From: Streptomyces sp. WP-1
GTDB lineage: Bacteria > Actinomycetota > Actinomycetes > Streptomycetales > Streptomycetaceae
NCBI RefSeq assembly: GCF_030450125.1
Contig: NZ_CP123923.1
Coordinates: 2,914,001-2,978,000, forward strand
Direction of reading: 5' to 3'
DNA length: 64,000 nt
Position numbers and translations under genes: made by a program. Within the stretch, counting starts at the first letter, position 1. Every line of letters starts with the position of its first letter. The notes below the pieces were generated by a model that worked only from the letters and a program-made list of their open reading frames with translations, did not search any database and was not told where the DNA came from. Shown in pieces: positions 17,084 to 27,289 of this stretch.

Positions 17084-18708
17084 AGACCGGGGTCAACGGC
17101 GTCGCACTGGGCGTCTTCATCTTCTTCTTCCTGGCCGTCACGGTCCTGGGCTTCCTCGCCGCGCGCTGGCGCCGGGCCGAGAACGAGCACACGCTGGACG
17201 AATGGGGTCTGGGCGGCCGGTCGTTCGGCACCTGGATCACCTGGTTCCTGCTCGGCGGCGACCTGTACACGGCGTACACCTTCGTGGCCGTACCGGCGGC
17301 GATCTACGCGGCGGGCGCGTCCGGCTTCTTCGCGGTGCCGTACACGATCCTGGTCTACCCGCTGATCTTCACCTTCCTGCCGCGGCTGTGGTCGGTCTCG
17401 CACCGCCACGGCTACGTCACCACCTCCGACTTCGTGCGCGGCCGCTTCGGCTCGAAGGGCCTGTCGCTCGCGGTCGCGGTGACCGGCATCCTGGCGACGA
17501 TGCCGTACATCGCGCTCCAGCTCGTCGGCATCCAGGCGGTGCTGGACGTGATGGGCGTCGGCGGCGGCGACAACACCAACGCGTTCGTGAAGGACCTGCC
17601 GCTGCTGATCGCGTTCGCGGTGCTGGCCGCGTACACGTACTCCTCGGGGCTGCGGGCGCCCGCGCTGATCGCGTTCGTCAAGGACGCGCTGATCTACATC
17701 GTGATCGGTGTGGCGATCATCTACATCCCGATCAAGCTGGGCGGCTTCGACGACATCTTCGCCAAGGCGGCCCACGCGTTCAGCCAGGTCAACCCGGCCA
17801 CCGGCAAGCCCCGCGGGGCGCTCGCGCCGGCGCCCGCCGGACAGTGGACGTACGCCACGCTGGCTCTCGGTTCCGCGCTCGCGCTGTTCATGTACCCGCA
17901 CTCGATCACCGCGACGCTCTCCTCCAAGAGCCGTAACGTGATCCGGCGCAACACCACCATCCTGCCGCTGTACTCCCTGATGCTGGGCCTGCTGGCGCTG
18001 CTGGGCTTCATGGCGATCGCGGCCGGGGTGAAGGTCACCAACGGGCAGCTGGCGATCCCGCAGCTGTTCGAGGACATGTTCCCGGACTGGTTCGCCGGTG
18101 TGGCGTTCGCGGCGATCGGCATCGGCGCGCTGGTCCCGGCGGCGATCATGTCGATCGCGGCGGCGAACCTGTTCACGCGCAACATCTACAAGGACTTCAT
18201 CAAGCCGGACGCCACGCCGAAGCAGGAGGCGCAGGTCTCCAAGTTCGTGTCGCTGCTGGTGAAGGTCGGCGCGCTGATCTTCGTACTGGGCATGGACAAG
18301 ACGGTCGCCATCAACTTCCAGCTGCTCGGCGGCATCTGGATCCTGCAGACCTTCCCGGCCCTGGTCGGCGGCCTGTTCACCCGCTGGTTCCACCGCTGGG
18401 CGCTGCTCGCGGGCTGGGCGGTCGGCATGATCTACGGCACCCTCGCCGCGTACGGTGTCGCCTCCCCGACCCAGAAGCACTTCGGCGGCTCCGCCGACGA
18501 CATCCCGGGCATCGGCCAGATCGGCTACATCGGCATGACGGCCTTCGTCCTCAACGTCCTCGTCACGGTCGTCCTGACCGTCGTCCTGAAGGCCGTGAAG
18601 GCCCCTGAGGGCATCGACGAGACCCGTCCCGAGGACTACACGGCGGACGCCGGCGACCCGGGCGTACAGGTCGAGCTGCCGCCCGCCACGGCGGGCACCA
18701 GCCACTAG
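17080..18708 (+). CDS. sodium:solute symporter (monocarboxylate permease MctP-like)
   Basis: The 542-residue protein has about 13 hydrophobic segments and the SSS-family pattern: LGGRSFGTWITWFLLGGDLYT near the N-terminus, GYVTTSDFVRGRFGSKGLS, and the middle segment FMYPHSITATLSSKS. It should co-transport sodium with a small organic acid; the closest characterised type is MctP (pyruvate/lactate/acetate), but substrate cannot be assigned with certainty. The C-terminus is hydrophilic and acidic. It overlaps the DUF3311 gene by four bases. A strong hairpin follows. Confidence 0.88.
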   Translation: MKTGVNGVALGVFIFFFLAVTVLGFLAARWRRAENEHTLDEWGLGGRSFGTWITWFLLGGDLYTAYTFVAVPAAIYAAGASGFFAVPYTILVYPLIFTFLPRLWSVSHRHGYVTTSDFVRGRFGSKGLSLAVAVTGILATMPYIALQLVGIQAVLDVMGVGGGDNTNAFVKDLPLLIAFAVLAAYTYSSGLRAPALIAFVKDALIYIVIGVAIIYIPIKLGGFDDIFAKAAHAFSQVNPATGKPRGALAPAPAGQWTYATLALGSALALFMYPHSITATLSSKSRNVIRRNTTILPLYSLMLGLLALLGFMAIAAGVKVTNGQLAIPQLFEDMFPDWFAGVAFAAIGIGALVPAAIMSIAAANLFTRNIYKDFIKPDATPKQEAQVSKFVSLLVKVGALIFVLGMDKTVAINFQLLGGIWILQTFPALVGGLFTRWFHRWALLAGWAVGMIYGTLAAYGVASPTQKHFGGSADDIPGIGQIGYIGMTAFVLNVLVTVVLTVVLKAVKAPEGIDETRPEDYTADAGDPGVQVELPPATAGTSH

Positions 18709-18740
18709 CGAGGCGCCCGGGGACCCGGGCGGCCAGGGGC

Positions 18741-18771
18741 GGGCCGGCGGCGCCAAGGGCGCCGGCGGCCC
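18741..18771 (+). terminator. terminator after the symporter operon
   Basis: A 14-bp GC-rich stem (18741-18754 with 18758-18771, one mismatch) and three-base loop is followed by GTTTCG. It separates the symporter gene from the cobalamin riboswitch. Confidence 0.65.
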
Positions 18772-18869
18772 GTTTCGCGTGCCCCTCGCGCCCCGTTTCG
18801 CATACCCCTCGTAGACACACGGTGACACAACATCTGGGGGTGGCATTCCGGCCCGGCACTAGATGTATG

Positions 18870-19030
18870 CTCATGGTCGCTGTCGTCGCAGGGGAATCCG
18901 GTGCGAATCCGGAACTGTCCCGCAACGGTGTACTTGTGCGCATCCGCGCACGGGGATCAGTCCGAGGACCTGCCGGCAGCGCACCCGGCCCACCGGTTCG
19001 GGTGCTCTGAGACGTCCGGGCCTCGCGGAG
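18870..19030 (+). ncRNA. cobalamin riboswitch controlling nrdAB
   Basis: The conserved B12 core is readable: GGGGAATCCGGTGCGAATCC, then CTGTCCCGCAACGGT, and the B12 box CAGTCCGAGGACCTGCC at about 18957-18973. It lies 85 nt before the nrdA start codon. In S. coelicolor the same element turns off the oxygen-dependent class Ia reductase when vitamin B12, cofactor of the class II enzyme, is present; the same logic is expected here. Ends are approximate. Confidence 0.88.
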
Positions 19031-19114
19031 TGGGCCGGTGGACGCGACGCCGTGTGCGCTCGTGGCTGCCCCTGCCCTCCGCCAGGCCCCGTGCCGAGCG
19101 AGGGAGAGCCCCAC

Positions 19115-21472
19115 GTGACCATCGCGCCAGCCGAACCGGCTTCAGCCCAGGGCCTGGAGAACGACGGTCCCGGTACCGCGCTGCTGCGGACCCTGACCGA
19201 GCTGACCGGGGACCTCCCCGACGCCGATCCCGGCCGGGTCGCCGCCGCCGCGCTGCGCGGCCGCTCCGCCCACGCCGACGAGGCGGAGCTGCGCGAGCTC
19301 GCGACCGAGGCCGCGGCCGGCCTGATCTCCGAGGACCCCGCGTACTCGCGGCTCGCCGCCCGGCTGCTGACCATCTCCATCCGCGCCGAGGCCGCCTCGC
19401 AGGGCGTGGCGTCCTTCACCGAGTCGGTCGCCGTCGGACACCGCGAGGGGCTCATCGCCGACCGGACGGCCGAGTTCGTCCGGATCCACGCCGCCCGGCT
19501 CGACCACCTGATCGACCGCGCCGCCGACGACCGCTTCGGCTACTTCGGGCTGCGCACCCTGCACAGCCGCTATCTGCTGCGCCACCCGATCACCCGTCAG
19601 GTCATCGAGACCCCCCAGCACTTCATGCTGCGTGTCGCCGCCGGCCTCGCCGAGGACGACTCGGCACGCTCGGTGGACGAGGTCGCCGCGCTCTACCGGC
19701 TGATGAGCCGGCTCGACTACCTGCCCTCCTCCCCCACCCTGTTCAACTCCGGCACCCGGCACCCCCAGATGTCGTCCTGCTACCTCCTCGACTCCCCGCT
19801 GGACGAGCTGGACTCCATCTACGACCGCTACCACCAGGTCGCCCGGCTCTCCAAGCACGCCGGCGGCATCGGTCTGTCGTACTCCCGTATCCGCGCCCGC
19901 GGTTCGCTGATCCGGGGCACCAACGGGCACTCCAACGGCATCGTGCCGTTCCTGAAGACCCTGGACGCCTCGGTGGCCGCGGTGAACCAGGGCGGCCGGC
20001 GCAAGGGCGCGGCCGCGGTGTACCTGGAGACCTGGCACTCCGACCTGGAGGAGTTCCTGGAGCTGCGGGACAACACCGGTGAGGACGCCCGCCGTACGCA
20101 CAATCTGAACCTCGCGCACTGGGTGCCGGACGAGTTCATGCGCCGGGTCAACGCCGACGGGCAGTGGTCGCTGTTCTCCCCGGCGGACGTGCCCGAGCTG
20201 GTGGACCTGTACGGCGCGGAGTTCGACGCCGCCTACCGCGAGGCGGAGCGCAAGGGGCTCGCGAAGAAGACCATGCCGGCCCGTGAGCTGTACGGCCGCA
20301 TGATGCGCACCCTCGCGCAGACCGGCCAGGGCTGGATGACGTTCAAGGACGCCGCCAACCGCACCGCCAACCAGACCGCCGAGCCGGGCCAGGTCATCCA
20401 CTCCTCCAACCTCTGCACGGAGATCCTGGAGGTCACCAACGACGGTGAGACGGCGGTCTGCAACCTGGGCTCCGTCAACCTGGGTGCCTTCGTCGTCGAC
20501 GGGGACATCGACTGGGCGCGCCTGGACGAGACCGTCCACACCGCTGTCACCTTCCTCGACCGCGTCGTGGACATCAACTTCTACCCGACCGAGCAGGCGG
20601 GCCGCTCCAACGCCAAGTGGCGCCCGGTGGGCCTCGGCGCGATGGGCCTCCAGGACGTCTTCTTCAAGCTGCGGCTGCCCTTCGACTCGCCCGAGGCGAA
20701 GGCGCTGTCCACGAAGATCGCCGAGCGGATCATGCTCGCCGCGTACGAGGCGTCCGCCGACCTCGCCGAGCGCAGCGGCCCGCTTCCCGCCTGGGAGCAG
20801 ACCCGGACCGCGCGCGGTGTGCTGCACCCCGACCACTACGGCGTCGAGGAGACCTGGCCCGAGCGCTGGGCGGCGCTGCGGAAGCGGATCGCCGAGGTCG
20901 GCCTGCGCAACTCGCTGCTGCTGGCGATCGCGCCGACGGCCACCATCGCCTCCATCGCGGGCGTCTACGAGTGCATCGAGCCGCAGGTGTCCAACCTGTT
21001 CAAGCGCGAGACGCTGTCCGGTGAGTTCCTCCAGGTCAACTCCTACCTGGTGCAGGACCTGAAGGGCCTGGGCGTCTGGGACGCGCGCACCCGGGAGGCG
21101 CTGCGCGAGGCCAACGGCTCGGTGCAGGGCTTCGCGTGGATCCCCGAGGAGGTGCGGGCGCTGTACCGCACCGCGTGGGAGATCCCGCAGCGCGGTCTGA
21201 TCGACATGGCGGCGGCGCGCACCCCGTTCCTCGACCAGGCGCAGTCCCTGAACCTGTTCATGGAGACGCCGACGATCGGCAAGCTCTCCTCGATGTACGC
21301 GTACGCCTGGAAGTCCGGGCTGAAGACGACGTACTACCTGCGCTCGCGCCCGGCGACCCGGATCGCCCGTGCCGCCCAGGCGCAGCAGACCATCCCCGTC
21401 CAGCAGGTCGCCGACCCCGACGCCGTCGCCTGCTCCCTGGAAAACCCCGAGTCCTGCGAGGCCTGCCAGTAA
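19115..21472 (+). CDS. nrdA: class Ia ribonucleotide reductase, alpha subunit
   Basis: The 785-residue catalytic subunit reduces ribonucleoside diphosphates to deoxy forms. Visible landmarks are SPTLFNSGTRHPQMSSCYLL (first active-site Cys), NLCTEILEVTNDGETAVCNL (radical and second Cys region), IAPTATIASIAGVYECIEP, and the C-terminal redox pair CEACQ. The N-terminal ~90 residues resemble a reduced ATP-cone. The GTG was chosen because GAGGGAGA precedes it and it follows the riboswitch. Its TAA overlaps the ATG of nrdB by one base, so the subunits are translationally coupled. Expression should be low when B12 is abundant. Confidence 0.94.
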   Translation: MTIAPAEPASAQGLENDGPGTALLRTLTELTGDLPDADPGRVAAAALRGRSAHADEAELRELATEAAAGLISEDPAYSRLAARLLTISIRAEAASQGVASFTESVAVGHREGLIADRTAEFVRIHAARLDHLIDRAADDRFGYFGLRTLHSRYLLRHPITRQVIETPQHFMLRVAAGLAEDDSARSVDEVAALYRLMSRLDYLPSSPTLFNSGTRHPQMSSCYLLDSPLDELDSIYDRYHQVARLSKHAGGIGLSYSRIRARGSLIRGTNGHSNGIVPFLKTLDASVAAVNQGGRRKGAAAVYLETWHSDLEEFLELRDNTGEDARRTHNLNLAHWVPDEFMRRVNADGQWSLFSPADVPELVDLYGAEFDAAYREAERKGLAKKTMPARELYGRMMRTLAQTGQGWMTFKDAANRTANQTAEPGQVIHSSNLCTEILEVTNDGETAVCNLGSVNLGAFVVDGDIDWARLDETVHTAVTFLDRVVDINFYPTEQAGRSNAKWRPVGLGAMGLQDVFFKLRLPFDSPEAKALSTKIAERIMLAAYEASADLAERSGPLPAWEQTRTARGVLHPDHYGVEETWPERWAALRKRIAEVGLRNSLLLAIAPTATIASIAGVYECIEPQVSNLFKRETLSGEFLQVNSYLVQDLKGLGVWDARTREALREANGSVQGFAWIPEEVRALYRTAWEIPQRGLIDMAAARTPFLDQAQSLNLFMETPTIGKLSSMYAYAWKSGLKTTYYLRSRPATRIARAAQAQQTIPVQQVADPDAVACSLENPESCEACQ

Positions 21473-22485
21473 TGTCCACCCGTCATCAGAACCTGCTCGA
21501 CCCGGGCTTCGAACTGACTCTCCGTCCGATGCGCTACCCGGACTTCTACGAGCGCTACCGGGACGCCATCAAGAACACCTGGACCGTGGAGGAGGTCGAC
21601 CTCCACTCGGACGTCTCCGACCTCGCGAAGCTGAGCCCGGCCGAGCAGCACCTGATCGGCCGCCTGGTCGCGTTCTTCGCGACGGGTGACTCGATCGTCG
21701 CCAACAACCTGGTGCTGACGCTGTACAAGCACATCAACTCCCCCGAGGCGCGGCTGTACCTGAGCCGTCAGCTGTTCGAGGAGGCGGTGCACGTCCAGTT
21801 CTATCTGACGCTGCTGGACACCTACCTGCCCGACCCGGAGGACCGCGCGGCGGCGTTCGCGGCCGTCGAGAACATCCCCTCGATCCGCGAGAAGGCCGAG
21901 TTCTGCTTCAAGTGGATCGACTCGGTGGACAAGATCGACCGGCTGGAGTCGAAGTCGGACCGCCGGCGCTTCCTGCTCAACCTGATCTGCTTCGCCGCGT
22001 GCATCGAGGGCCTGTTCTTCTACGGCGCCTTCGCGTACGTCTACTGGTTCCGCAGCCGGGGTCTGCTGCACGGCCTGGCCACCGGCACCAACTGGGTGTT
22101 CCGCGACGAGACGATGCACATGTCCTTCGCCTTCGACGTGGTCGACACCGTGCGCAAGGAGGAGCCGGAGCTGTTCGACGACCAGCTCCAGCAGGAGGTC
22201 ACCGACATGCTGCGGGAGGCCGTCGAGGCCGAGCTGCAGTTCGCGCGCGACCTGTGCGGTGACGGCCTCCCGGGCATGAACACCGACTCCATGCGGCAGT
22301 ACCTGGAGTGCGTGGCCGACCAGCGCCTGTCCCGGCTGGGCTTCGCGCCGGTCTACGGTTCGGAGAACCCCTTCTCCTTCATGGAGCTCCAGGGTGTTCA
22401 GGAGCTGACCAACTTCTTCGAGCGCCGCCCGTCGGCGTACCAGGTGGCGGTGGAGGGCAAGGTCGACCTGGACGAGGACTTCTGA
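21472..22485 (+). CDS. nrdB: class Ia ribonucleotide reductase, beta subunit
   Basis: The 337-residue radical-generating subunit has the ferritin-like di-iron ligands: an E-x-x-H-x-x-x-Y cluster in FEEAVHVQFYLTLL, whose Tyr aligns with the radical tyrosine of class Ia enzymes, and the second-half ligands around CIEGLFFYGAF and FRDETMHMSF. The Tyr argues for a classical tyrosyl-radical enzyme rather than the class Ic type. The C-terminal peptide (VEGKVDLDEDF) should dock into NrdA. It is the second gene of the riboswitch-controlled operon. Confidence 0.94.
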   Translation: MSTRHQNLLDPGFELTLRPMRYPDFYERYRDAIKNTWTVEEVDLHSDVSDLAKLSPAEQHLIGRLVAFFATGDSIVANNLVLTLYKHINSPEARLYLSRQLFEEAVHVQFYLTLLDTYLPDPEDRAAAFAAVENIPSIREKAEFCFKWIDSVDKIDRLESKSDRRRFLLNLICFAACIEGLFFYGAFAYVYWFRSRGLLHGLATGTNWVFRDETMHMSFAFDVVDTVRKEEPELFDDQLQQEVTDMLREAVEAELQFARDLCGDGLPGMNTDSMRQYLECVADQRLSRLGFAPVYGSENPFSFMELQGVQELTNFFERRPSAYQVAVEGKVDLDEDF

Positions 22486-22640
22486 GCCTCCTTCTTTCCG
22501 TGGTCCTCCTGGGCCTTCCTGATCTGCCGGTCGACGCGCCGCTCGCGCAGGACGCCGAGCACGGAGGGAAGGGCCAGGAGGACGAGGATCCCGAGGGTCG
22601 CGGTCATTCCGATCAGGCCTTGGATCTGGTTTCCGGTCAT
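22398..22640 (-). CDS. small single-pass membrane protein antisense to the nrdB end
   Basis: The 80-residue product has one N-terminal membrane helix (GLIGMTATLGILVLLALPSV) followed by a strongly basic tail (LRERRVDRQIRKAQEDHGKK). Its last ~29 codons overlap the 3' end of nrdB on the opposite strand, so that part is constrained by nrdB. The helix plus basic tail and a GGAC-containing upstream region make it plausible; I recognise no family. It may be shorter in reality if the tail is only a shadow of nrdB. Confidence 0.5.
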   Translation of the reverse strand: MTGNQIQGLIGMTATLGILVLLALPSVLGVLRERRVDRQIRKAQEDHGKKEAQKSSSRSTLPSTATWYADGRRSKKLVSS

Positions 22641-22732
22641 GCCACCACTGTCCTGCCGGACACTGCTGACCGGGAGTGGCAGGACTGCCGGGCACCCTCG
22701 AATTACTGCCGGCCCTGAGGCACACTGGGGGC

Positions 22733-23695
22733 ATGCTCAAGAACGTGGCCGCCGTGCTGCTGGACGGAGTGCACCCCTTCGAGCTGGGCGTCGTCTGCGA
22801 GGTGTTCGGCATCGACCGCAGCGACGAGGGGCTGCCGGTGTACGACTTCGCCGTGGTCTCGGCCGAGGGGCCCGACCTCGGCACGCACTGCGGGTTCACC
22901 GTGTCCACGCCGCACGGCCTGGAGCGGCTGGAAGAGGCCGATCTGATCGCCGTACCTGCCGGTGAGAGCTATGTGGACCGGGACTATCCGCCCGAGCTGC
23001 TCGCGGCGCTGCGGCGGGCCGTCGAGCGGGGCTGCCGGGTGCTCAGCGTCTGCTCCGGGGTGTTCGTGCTGGCCGCCGCCGGGCTGCTGGACGGGCGCCG
23101 GTGCGCGGTGCACTGGCACCATGCCGAGCAGCTGGCCCGGCGCTATCCGCGGCTCGCCGTCGAGCAGGACGTGCTCTATGTGGACGAGGACCCGGTGATC
23201 ACCTCCGCGGGCACCGCGGCCGGCATCGACGCCTGTCTGCATCTGGTGCGCAGGGAGCAGGGCCCCGAGGTCGCCAACAAGATCGCCCGTCGGATGGTGG
23301 TGCCCCCGCACCGGGACGGCGGCCAGGCCCAGTACATCGAACGGCCGCTGCCCAGGACGCCGTGCGACACCGTCGGCGAGGTGCTGGTGTGGATGGAGGA
23401 GCACCTCGATCGGGAGGTGACCGTCGAACAGCTCGCCGCCCGCGCCCATATGGCGCCGCGCACCTTCGCCCGCCGCTTCCAGCAGGAGACGGGGACCACG
23501 CCGTACCGCTGGATCCTGCGCCAACGGGTGCTGCGCGCACAGGAGTTGCTGGAGGGCACCGGCGAGACGGTGGACGCGATCGCCGCGCGCACCGGGTTCG
23601 GTACGGCGGCCGCGCTGCGCCATCAGTTCATGCGGGCGCTCGGTACCACCCCGAACGCCTACCGGCGCGCGTTCCGGGGCCCGCAGGCCGCCTGA
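22733..23695 (+). CDS. nrdS: GlxA-type AraC-family regulator (NrdS-like)
   Basis: The 320-residue protein pairs an N-terminal DJ-1/PfpI-like amidotransferase-fold domain (LLDGVHPFELGVVCEVFG; RVLSVCSGVFVLAAAGLLDG with the nucleophile-position Cys) with a C-terminal AraC HTH pair (VTVEQLAARAHMAPRTFARR, TVDAIAARTGFGTAAALRHQ). In S. coelicolor an AraC-like gene, nrdS, lies just after nrdAB, and position plus type fit here. Its effect on nrdAB is not established from sequence. The ATG giving MLKNVAAVLLDGV was chosen. A separate promoter is likely, since 248 nt and an antisense gene intervene. Confidence 0.85.
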   Translation: MLKNVAAVLLDGVHPFELGVVCEVFGIDRSDEGLPVYDFAVVSAEGPDLGTHCGFTVSTPHGLERLEEADLIAVPAGESYVDRDYPPELLAALRRAVERGCRVLSVCSGVFVLAAAGLLDGRRCAVHWHHAEQLARRYPRLAVEQDVLYVDEDPVITSAGTAAGIDACLHLVRREQGPEVANKIARRMVVPPHRDGGQAQYIERPLPRTPCDTVGEVLVWMEEHLDREVTVEQLAARAHMAPRTFARRFQQETGTTPYRWILRQRVLRAQELLEGTGETVDAIAARTGFGTAAALRHQFMRALGTTPNAYRRAFRGPQAA

Positions 23696-23740
23696 ACACG
23701 CGCCGGTAGCGGCATCGCTCCTGGTGTCACCCGGGGTGTC

Positions 23741-25114
23741 TCACCAGGGCAGCGGCCGCAGCCGCAGATTGTCCGGGCGCAGGGTGATGCCCACCCGGAC
23801 GCTGTCGTCGCTGTCGTCCGCCGGTTCGAAGCGGTACTTCGCCGTGATCGCCGCGGTGATCAGGCTCAGCTGGGCCATGGAGAAGTGGTCGCTGGGGCAC
23901 TTGCGGTTGCCGACGCTGAAGGGGCTCATCGCGTACTTCGGCACCTCCTTGGCCCGTTCCGGAAGCCAGCGGTCCGGGTCGAAGTCGAGATGCCGGTCGT
24001 ACGAACGGGCGTCACGCTGAATGGCGTACGGGCTGTAGATGATGTCGGCCCCGGCCGGAATGCGGTACTCCCCGAGCGCGGTGTCGACGGTCGCCCGGCG
24101 CGTCAGAATCCATACGGCCGGGCGCAGCCGGATGGCCTCCAGGATCACATTGTTGGTGTGCCTGAGGGAGCGGACGTGCTCGAATCCGACGGGCCGGCCA
24201 CCGGTCACGGATTCGACCTCGGCACGCACCTTCTCGGCATGCTCCGGGTGTTCCGCGAGCGCCTGGAGCAGCCACATGATCGTGGACGCGATCGTTTCGG
24301 CGCCGGGGGTGATTATCGCGACGACCTGGTCGTGGATCTCCTGTTCCCCGATGGGCTCCCCATTGTCGTCCTTCGCCTCCAGCAATGCCGTCAGCAAATC
24401 GTCCGGCTTTTGACCAGATGCCCTCCGCTCGGCGACGATCTCGTCCACCAGCAGATGCAAATCGGCCAATGCGCGGTTGAATTCACGATTGGCCGGAAAC
24501 GGCAGCTTGTACAGGGGCCCCAGCGGCACCACCATCCTGCGGTACATACCGCGGAAGACGGTGGCGAGGTCGGTGCTCAGCCGCTCGGCGCGCTCGTCCA
24601 TGAACTCGCCGCGCAGCAGGCAGCGGGCCGCCATGCGCACGGCCACCCGGAAGGACTCCGAGGTGCAGTCGATGGGGGCGCCGGGCCGCCAGCGCTCGGT
24701 CAGCGCGTGCGCCTCCTCCTCCATGATCGGGCCGTAGTCGGGTATGGCGTCCATCCGGAACGCGGGCTGGATGGTGCGCCGCTGCCTGCGGTGGCGGGGG
24801 CCGTTGGCCGTGGCCACGCCCTCCTCGCCGAGCAGGCCCACCAGCGACTCCCACACCGGGCCGTCGATCTTGAAGTCGGGGCTGAGGGCGAGCGCGCCGG
24901 TCAGCTCCGGGGTGGTGACGGCGTACACGGTCTTGGGGCCGAGCCTGAGACGCACGATGTCGCCGTGGGCGCGCAATGAGGACATGAAGTCCAGCGGGTC
25001 GCGCACCAGTTGCAGGCCGTGCCCGAAGACCGGGACGGCGCCGCCGGCCAGGGGTGGTTCACGCAGCTGCGCCGGGGCGACGGAGGTCTCGGGCTGCACG
25101 GACTCTACGGTCAT
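23741..25114 (-). CDS. cytochrome P450, CYP170A-type albaflavenone synthase
   Basis: The 457-residue P450 matches CYP170A1, which oxidises epi-isozizaene through albaflavenol to albaflavenone. The I-helix has [12 protein letters not shown], the K-helix has EAIR, and the heme loop is [13 protein letters not shown] with Cys as axial ligand; the residue two after Cys is Ser rather than the usual Gly, as I recall for CYP170A1. CYP170A1 also has a reported second, terpene-synthase activity; an acidic [15 protein letters not shown] segment is present here. The ATG overlaps the stop of eizA by four bases (ATGA). Confidence 0.93.
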   Translation of the reverse strand: MTVESVQPETSVAPAQLREPPLAGGAVPVFGHGLQLVRDPLDFMSSLRAHGDIVRLRLGPKTVYAVTTPELTGALALSPDFKIDGPVWESLVGLLGEEGVATANGPRHRRQRRTIQPAFRMDAIPDYGPIMEEEAHALTERWRPGAPIDCTSESFRVAVRMAARCLLRGEFMDERAERLSTDLATVFRGMYRRMVVPLGPLYKLPFPANREFNRALADLHLLVDEIVAERRASGQKPDDLLTALLEAKDDNGEPIGEQEIHDQVVAIITPGAETIASTIMWLLQALAEHPEHAEKVRAEVESVTGGRPVGFEHVRSLRHTNNVILEAIRLRPAVWILTRRATVDTALGEYRIPAGADIIYSPYAIQRDARSYDRHLDFDPDRWLPERAKEVPKYAMSPFSVGNRKCPSDHFSMAQLSLITAAITAKYRFEPADDSDDSVRVGITLRPDNLRLRPLPW

Positions 25115-26196
25115 TTCTCACCTGCCGCTTCGTTGGTGACGTACGGGGGTGTGGAGCGGTCGGCCCAACTGTCCACCATGTAACGGCCGGACTCGTGGTG
25201 GAACCAGTAGACCGAGCTGAACCAGTTGCGCATATTGCCGACGCAGGTGCGGACGGCGACGCTCAATTCCTTTCCGCGTACCGTACCGTCGGCGAGTGCA
25301 TCCGCGAACCGGAGGGCTTCGCGTTCGGCTACGAGGAATTCGTCGATGCAGGTCTCGACGCGTCGCCTGAGATTGTCCACCGCCTCTTCGAGAGTCAGCC
25401 CCTCGTAGGTGATGAGACTGATTCCGAGATTGTGGACCTCATCGCCTGCTATTTCCTTCGGGAGCGAGCACAGATCGTTGTACCAGGCGGCGAATTCCTG
25501 ACTGAGCAAGGCGGCCCGGCGATAAGCGGGATTCCTCCTTATGGCATCGGGGAGTTCACATCCGGCACTGGGTTCGAGAAGGTCGGTCCAGATCCAGTGC
25601 GCGAAGGTGAGCCGGCGCAGGGCGAGATACTCCTCGACGCCGGGCACATACCCCTGGGTGCGATTGCGGAATTCACGGTCGTACGCCTCGATGACCGTGT
25701 GGAAATGCCGGGCGAAGCGCTGGTTCCAGCTGACCGGCAGGAAGCCGTAGAGCCGCAGCACGCTGTCGGCGAATCCCGCGACCAGCGGGTCCGGGTGGTG
25801 CAGATGGTGCGCGGGTGCGTCGAGTGCCGCGTGCAGCCGGTGGCGCAGCCGCCGCCAGTCGCCCGGGCGCGCGTGCACGATGTCGCGGTCGTGCCGGTCG
25901 TCCCAGACGAAGAACCAGGCGCTGTAGTCCGCTATCGCCTGGAGCACCTCGTCGCGGGCGTCCGTGTAGTAGCCCGCCATCAGGTCGGTGTAGCGCAGAT
26001 CGTCGGCGAACTCCCGCACCTTGTCCTCCGGCATCAGCTGCTTTTCCAGCAGCCACAGCCGGGTCTTCTCCTGGAGCCGCGGCCAATACGGGTGCAGTCG
26101 CCGGGGAAAGCCGGACTCGATCACCGGGAGTGCCAGCGAGGGTGGTACCACGACCGCCGTCGTCGTCTCTGTGGTGCGGTGTGGGAAAGCCTGCAC
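25111..26196 (-). CDS. eizA: epi-isozizaene synthase
   Basis: The 361-residue class I sesquiterpene cyclase closely matches S. coelicolor epi-isozizaene synthase, converting farnesyl diphosphate to epi-isozizaene. The Mg-binding motifs are complete: [11 protein letters not shown] (DDxxD) and [10 protein letters not shown] (NSE/DTE), and the C-terminal [20 protein letters not shown] is characteristic. The GTG at 26196 was chosen because GAGAGGGG lies eight bases upstream; an upstream start at 26229 lacks support. The P450 gene follows with a four-base overlap, a complete two-gene albaflavenone pathway. The 290-nt upstream gap should hold its promoter, where I see no clear known operator. Confidence 0.95.
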   Translation of the reverse strand: MQAFPHRTTETTTAVVVPPSLALPVIESGFPRRLHPYWPRLQEKTRLWLLEKQLMPEDKVREFADDLRYTDLMAGYYTDARDEVLQAIADYSAWFFVWDDRHDRDIVHARPGDWRRLRHRLHAALDAPAHHLHHPDPLVAGFADSVLRLYGFLPVSWNQRFARHFHTVIEAYDREFRNRTQGYVPGVEEYLALRRLTFAHWIWTDLLEPSAGCELPDAIRRNPAYRRAALLSQEFAAWYNDLCSLPKEIAGDEVHNLGISLITYEGLTLEEAVDNLRRRVETCIDEFLVAEREALRFADALADGTVRGKELSVAVRTCVGNMRNWFSSVYWFHHESGRYMVDSWADRSTPPYVTNEAAGEK

Positions 26197-26433
26197 GGAA
26201 CAAACCCCTCTCAGCCGCCGGATACGCACCCGCTCGGGTGGGACCGGTGCGTCTCGTTACCTATCCCGCACTTCCCATTCAGCACCACAACTGACCGCCG
26301 TGGGAACGGATTTGCGCCCCTCACTACCCCATGGTGCCGAGATTCCTCCCCTGTGTGACTGATTAATGATCACCAGCACCGCAGAAACGACAATTTGTGC
26401 GACGTACTGGTGAACGAAGAAGGGCAAGAAGAA

Positions 26434-26470
26434 GGGCGCCGGGCCGGGACTGGTCCCCGGTACGGCGCCC
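26434..26470 (-). terminator. terminator after def
   Basis: An 8-bp GC stem (26434-26441 with 26463-26470), with further pairing inside the loop, is followed on the minus strand by the pyrimidine run TTCTTCTTGCCCTTCTTCG. It lies just after the deformylase stop. Confidence 0.5.
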
Positions 26471-26486
26471 AACGGCCCCACGGGAC

Positions 26487-27137
26487 CTAGTCGTTGGCGA
26501 CCACGGGGTAGCGCGGCTCGTTCTCGGCCATCTGCCGCAGCGCGTCCTTGCGGTCGCGCTTGGACAGCCGGTCGATGTAGAGGTAGCCGTAGAGGTGGTC
26601 GGTCTCGTGCTGCAAACACCGTGCGAAGTATCCGGTGCCGCGGACCTTGACCGGGTTGCCCTGCTCGTCCTGGCCGGTCACCTCGGCGTAGTCGGGGCGC
26701 GCCAGCTCGGCGTAGGCCCCGGGCACCGACAGGCAGCCCTCGTTGTTGTCGTCGAGCCGGCGCCGCTCGGCGGGCAGGTCGACCAGCTTCGGGTTGCACA
26801 CCACGCCCACGTGCCGGGCGCCCTCGTCGTCCTGGCAGTCGTAGACGAAGACCTTCAGGTCGACGCCGATCTGGTTGGCGGCCAGGCCCACGCCCTCGGC
26901 GGTGCGCTGGCTGGCGAACATGTCGGCGACCAGCTGCCGCAGTTCCTCGCCGAACTCGGTGACGTCCCGGCACTCCTTGTGCAGCACCGGATTGCCGACG
27001 ACCGTGATCGGCCGCGAGGTGCCACTCTCCCGCCAGGCCTTCTCGCGCCCCTCGCAGTCCTCCGTGTCCACGACATAGCCCTCGTCGTCGACGGGGAGCA
27101 CGCCCGCGTGCTGCTGATCGGTGTCCTGCTGCGCCAT
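26487..27137 (-). CDS. def: peptide deformylase
   Basis: The 216-residue metalloenzyme removes formyl groups from nascent N-terminal methionine. All three motifs are intact: [18 protein letters not shown] (metal Cys) and QHETDHLYG (metal His pair and catalytic Glu). It carries about 40 extra N-terminal residues ([12 protein letters not shown]...) rich in acidic residues, as in other actinobacterial long forms. The ATG was chosen because GCAGGAAGG lies upstream and the upstream extension is non-conserved. Streptomyces usually has several deformylases; the special role of this one is not visible. Confidence 0.93.
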   Translation of the reverse strand: MAQQDTDQQHAGVLPVDDEGYVVDTEDCEGREKAWRESGTSRPITVVGNPVLHKECRDVTEFGEELRQLVADMFASQRTAEGVGLAANQIGVDLKVFVYDCQDDEGARHVGVVCNPKLVDLPAERRRLDDNNEGCLSVPGAYAELARPDYAEVTGQDEQGNPVKVRGTGYFARCLQHETDHLYGYLYIDRLSKRDRKDALRQMAENEPRYPVVAND

Positions 27138-27289
27138 GACCGACGTACGCCTTCCTGCACAAAAACTGGGAGTGAATGCTGATACAGGGTACGCGGACGC
27201 GCCCCGGAGGGGGGCGGGTCTGTGTCTGATATGCGGCTCCGCCGCGTGTGCGCGATCAGCCACGACGGCGAATCAGCCGAACGAGCTGC

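Noticed and set aside
23741..26196. A larger terpene gene cluster around eizA
   Set aside because: The neighbours are nrdS and peptide deformylase, both core genes; the pathway appears to be just the cyclase and the P450.
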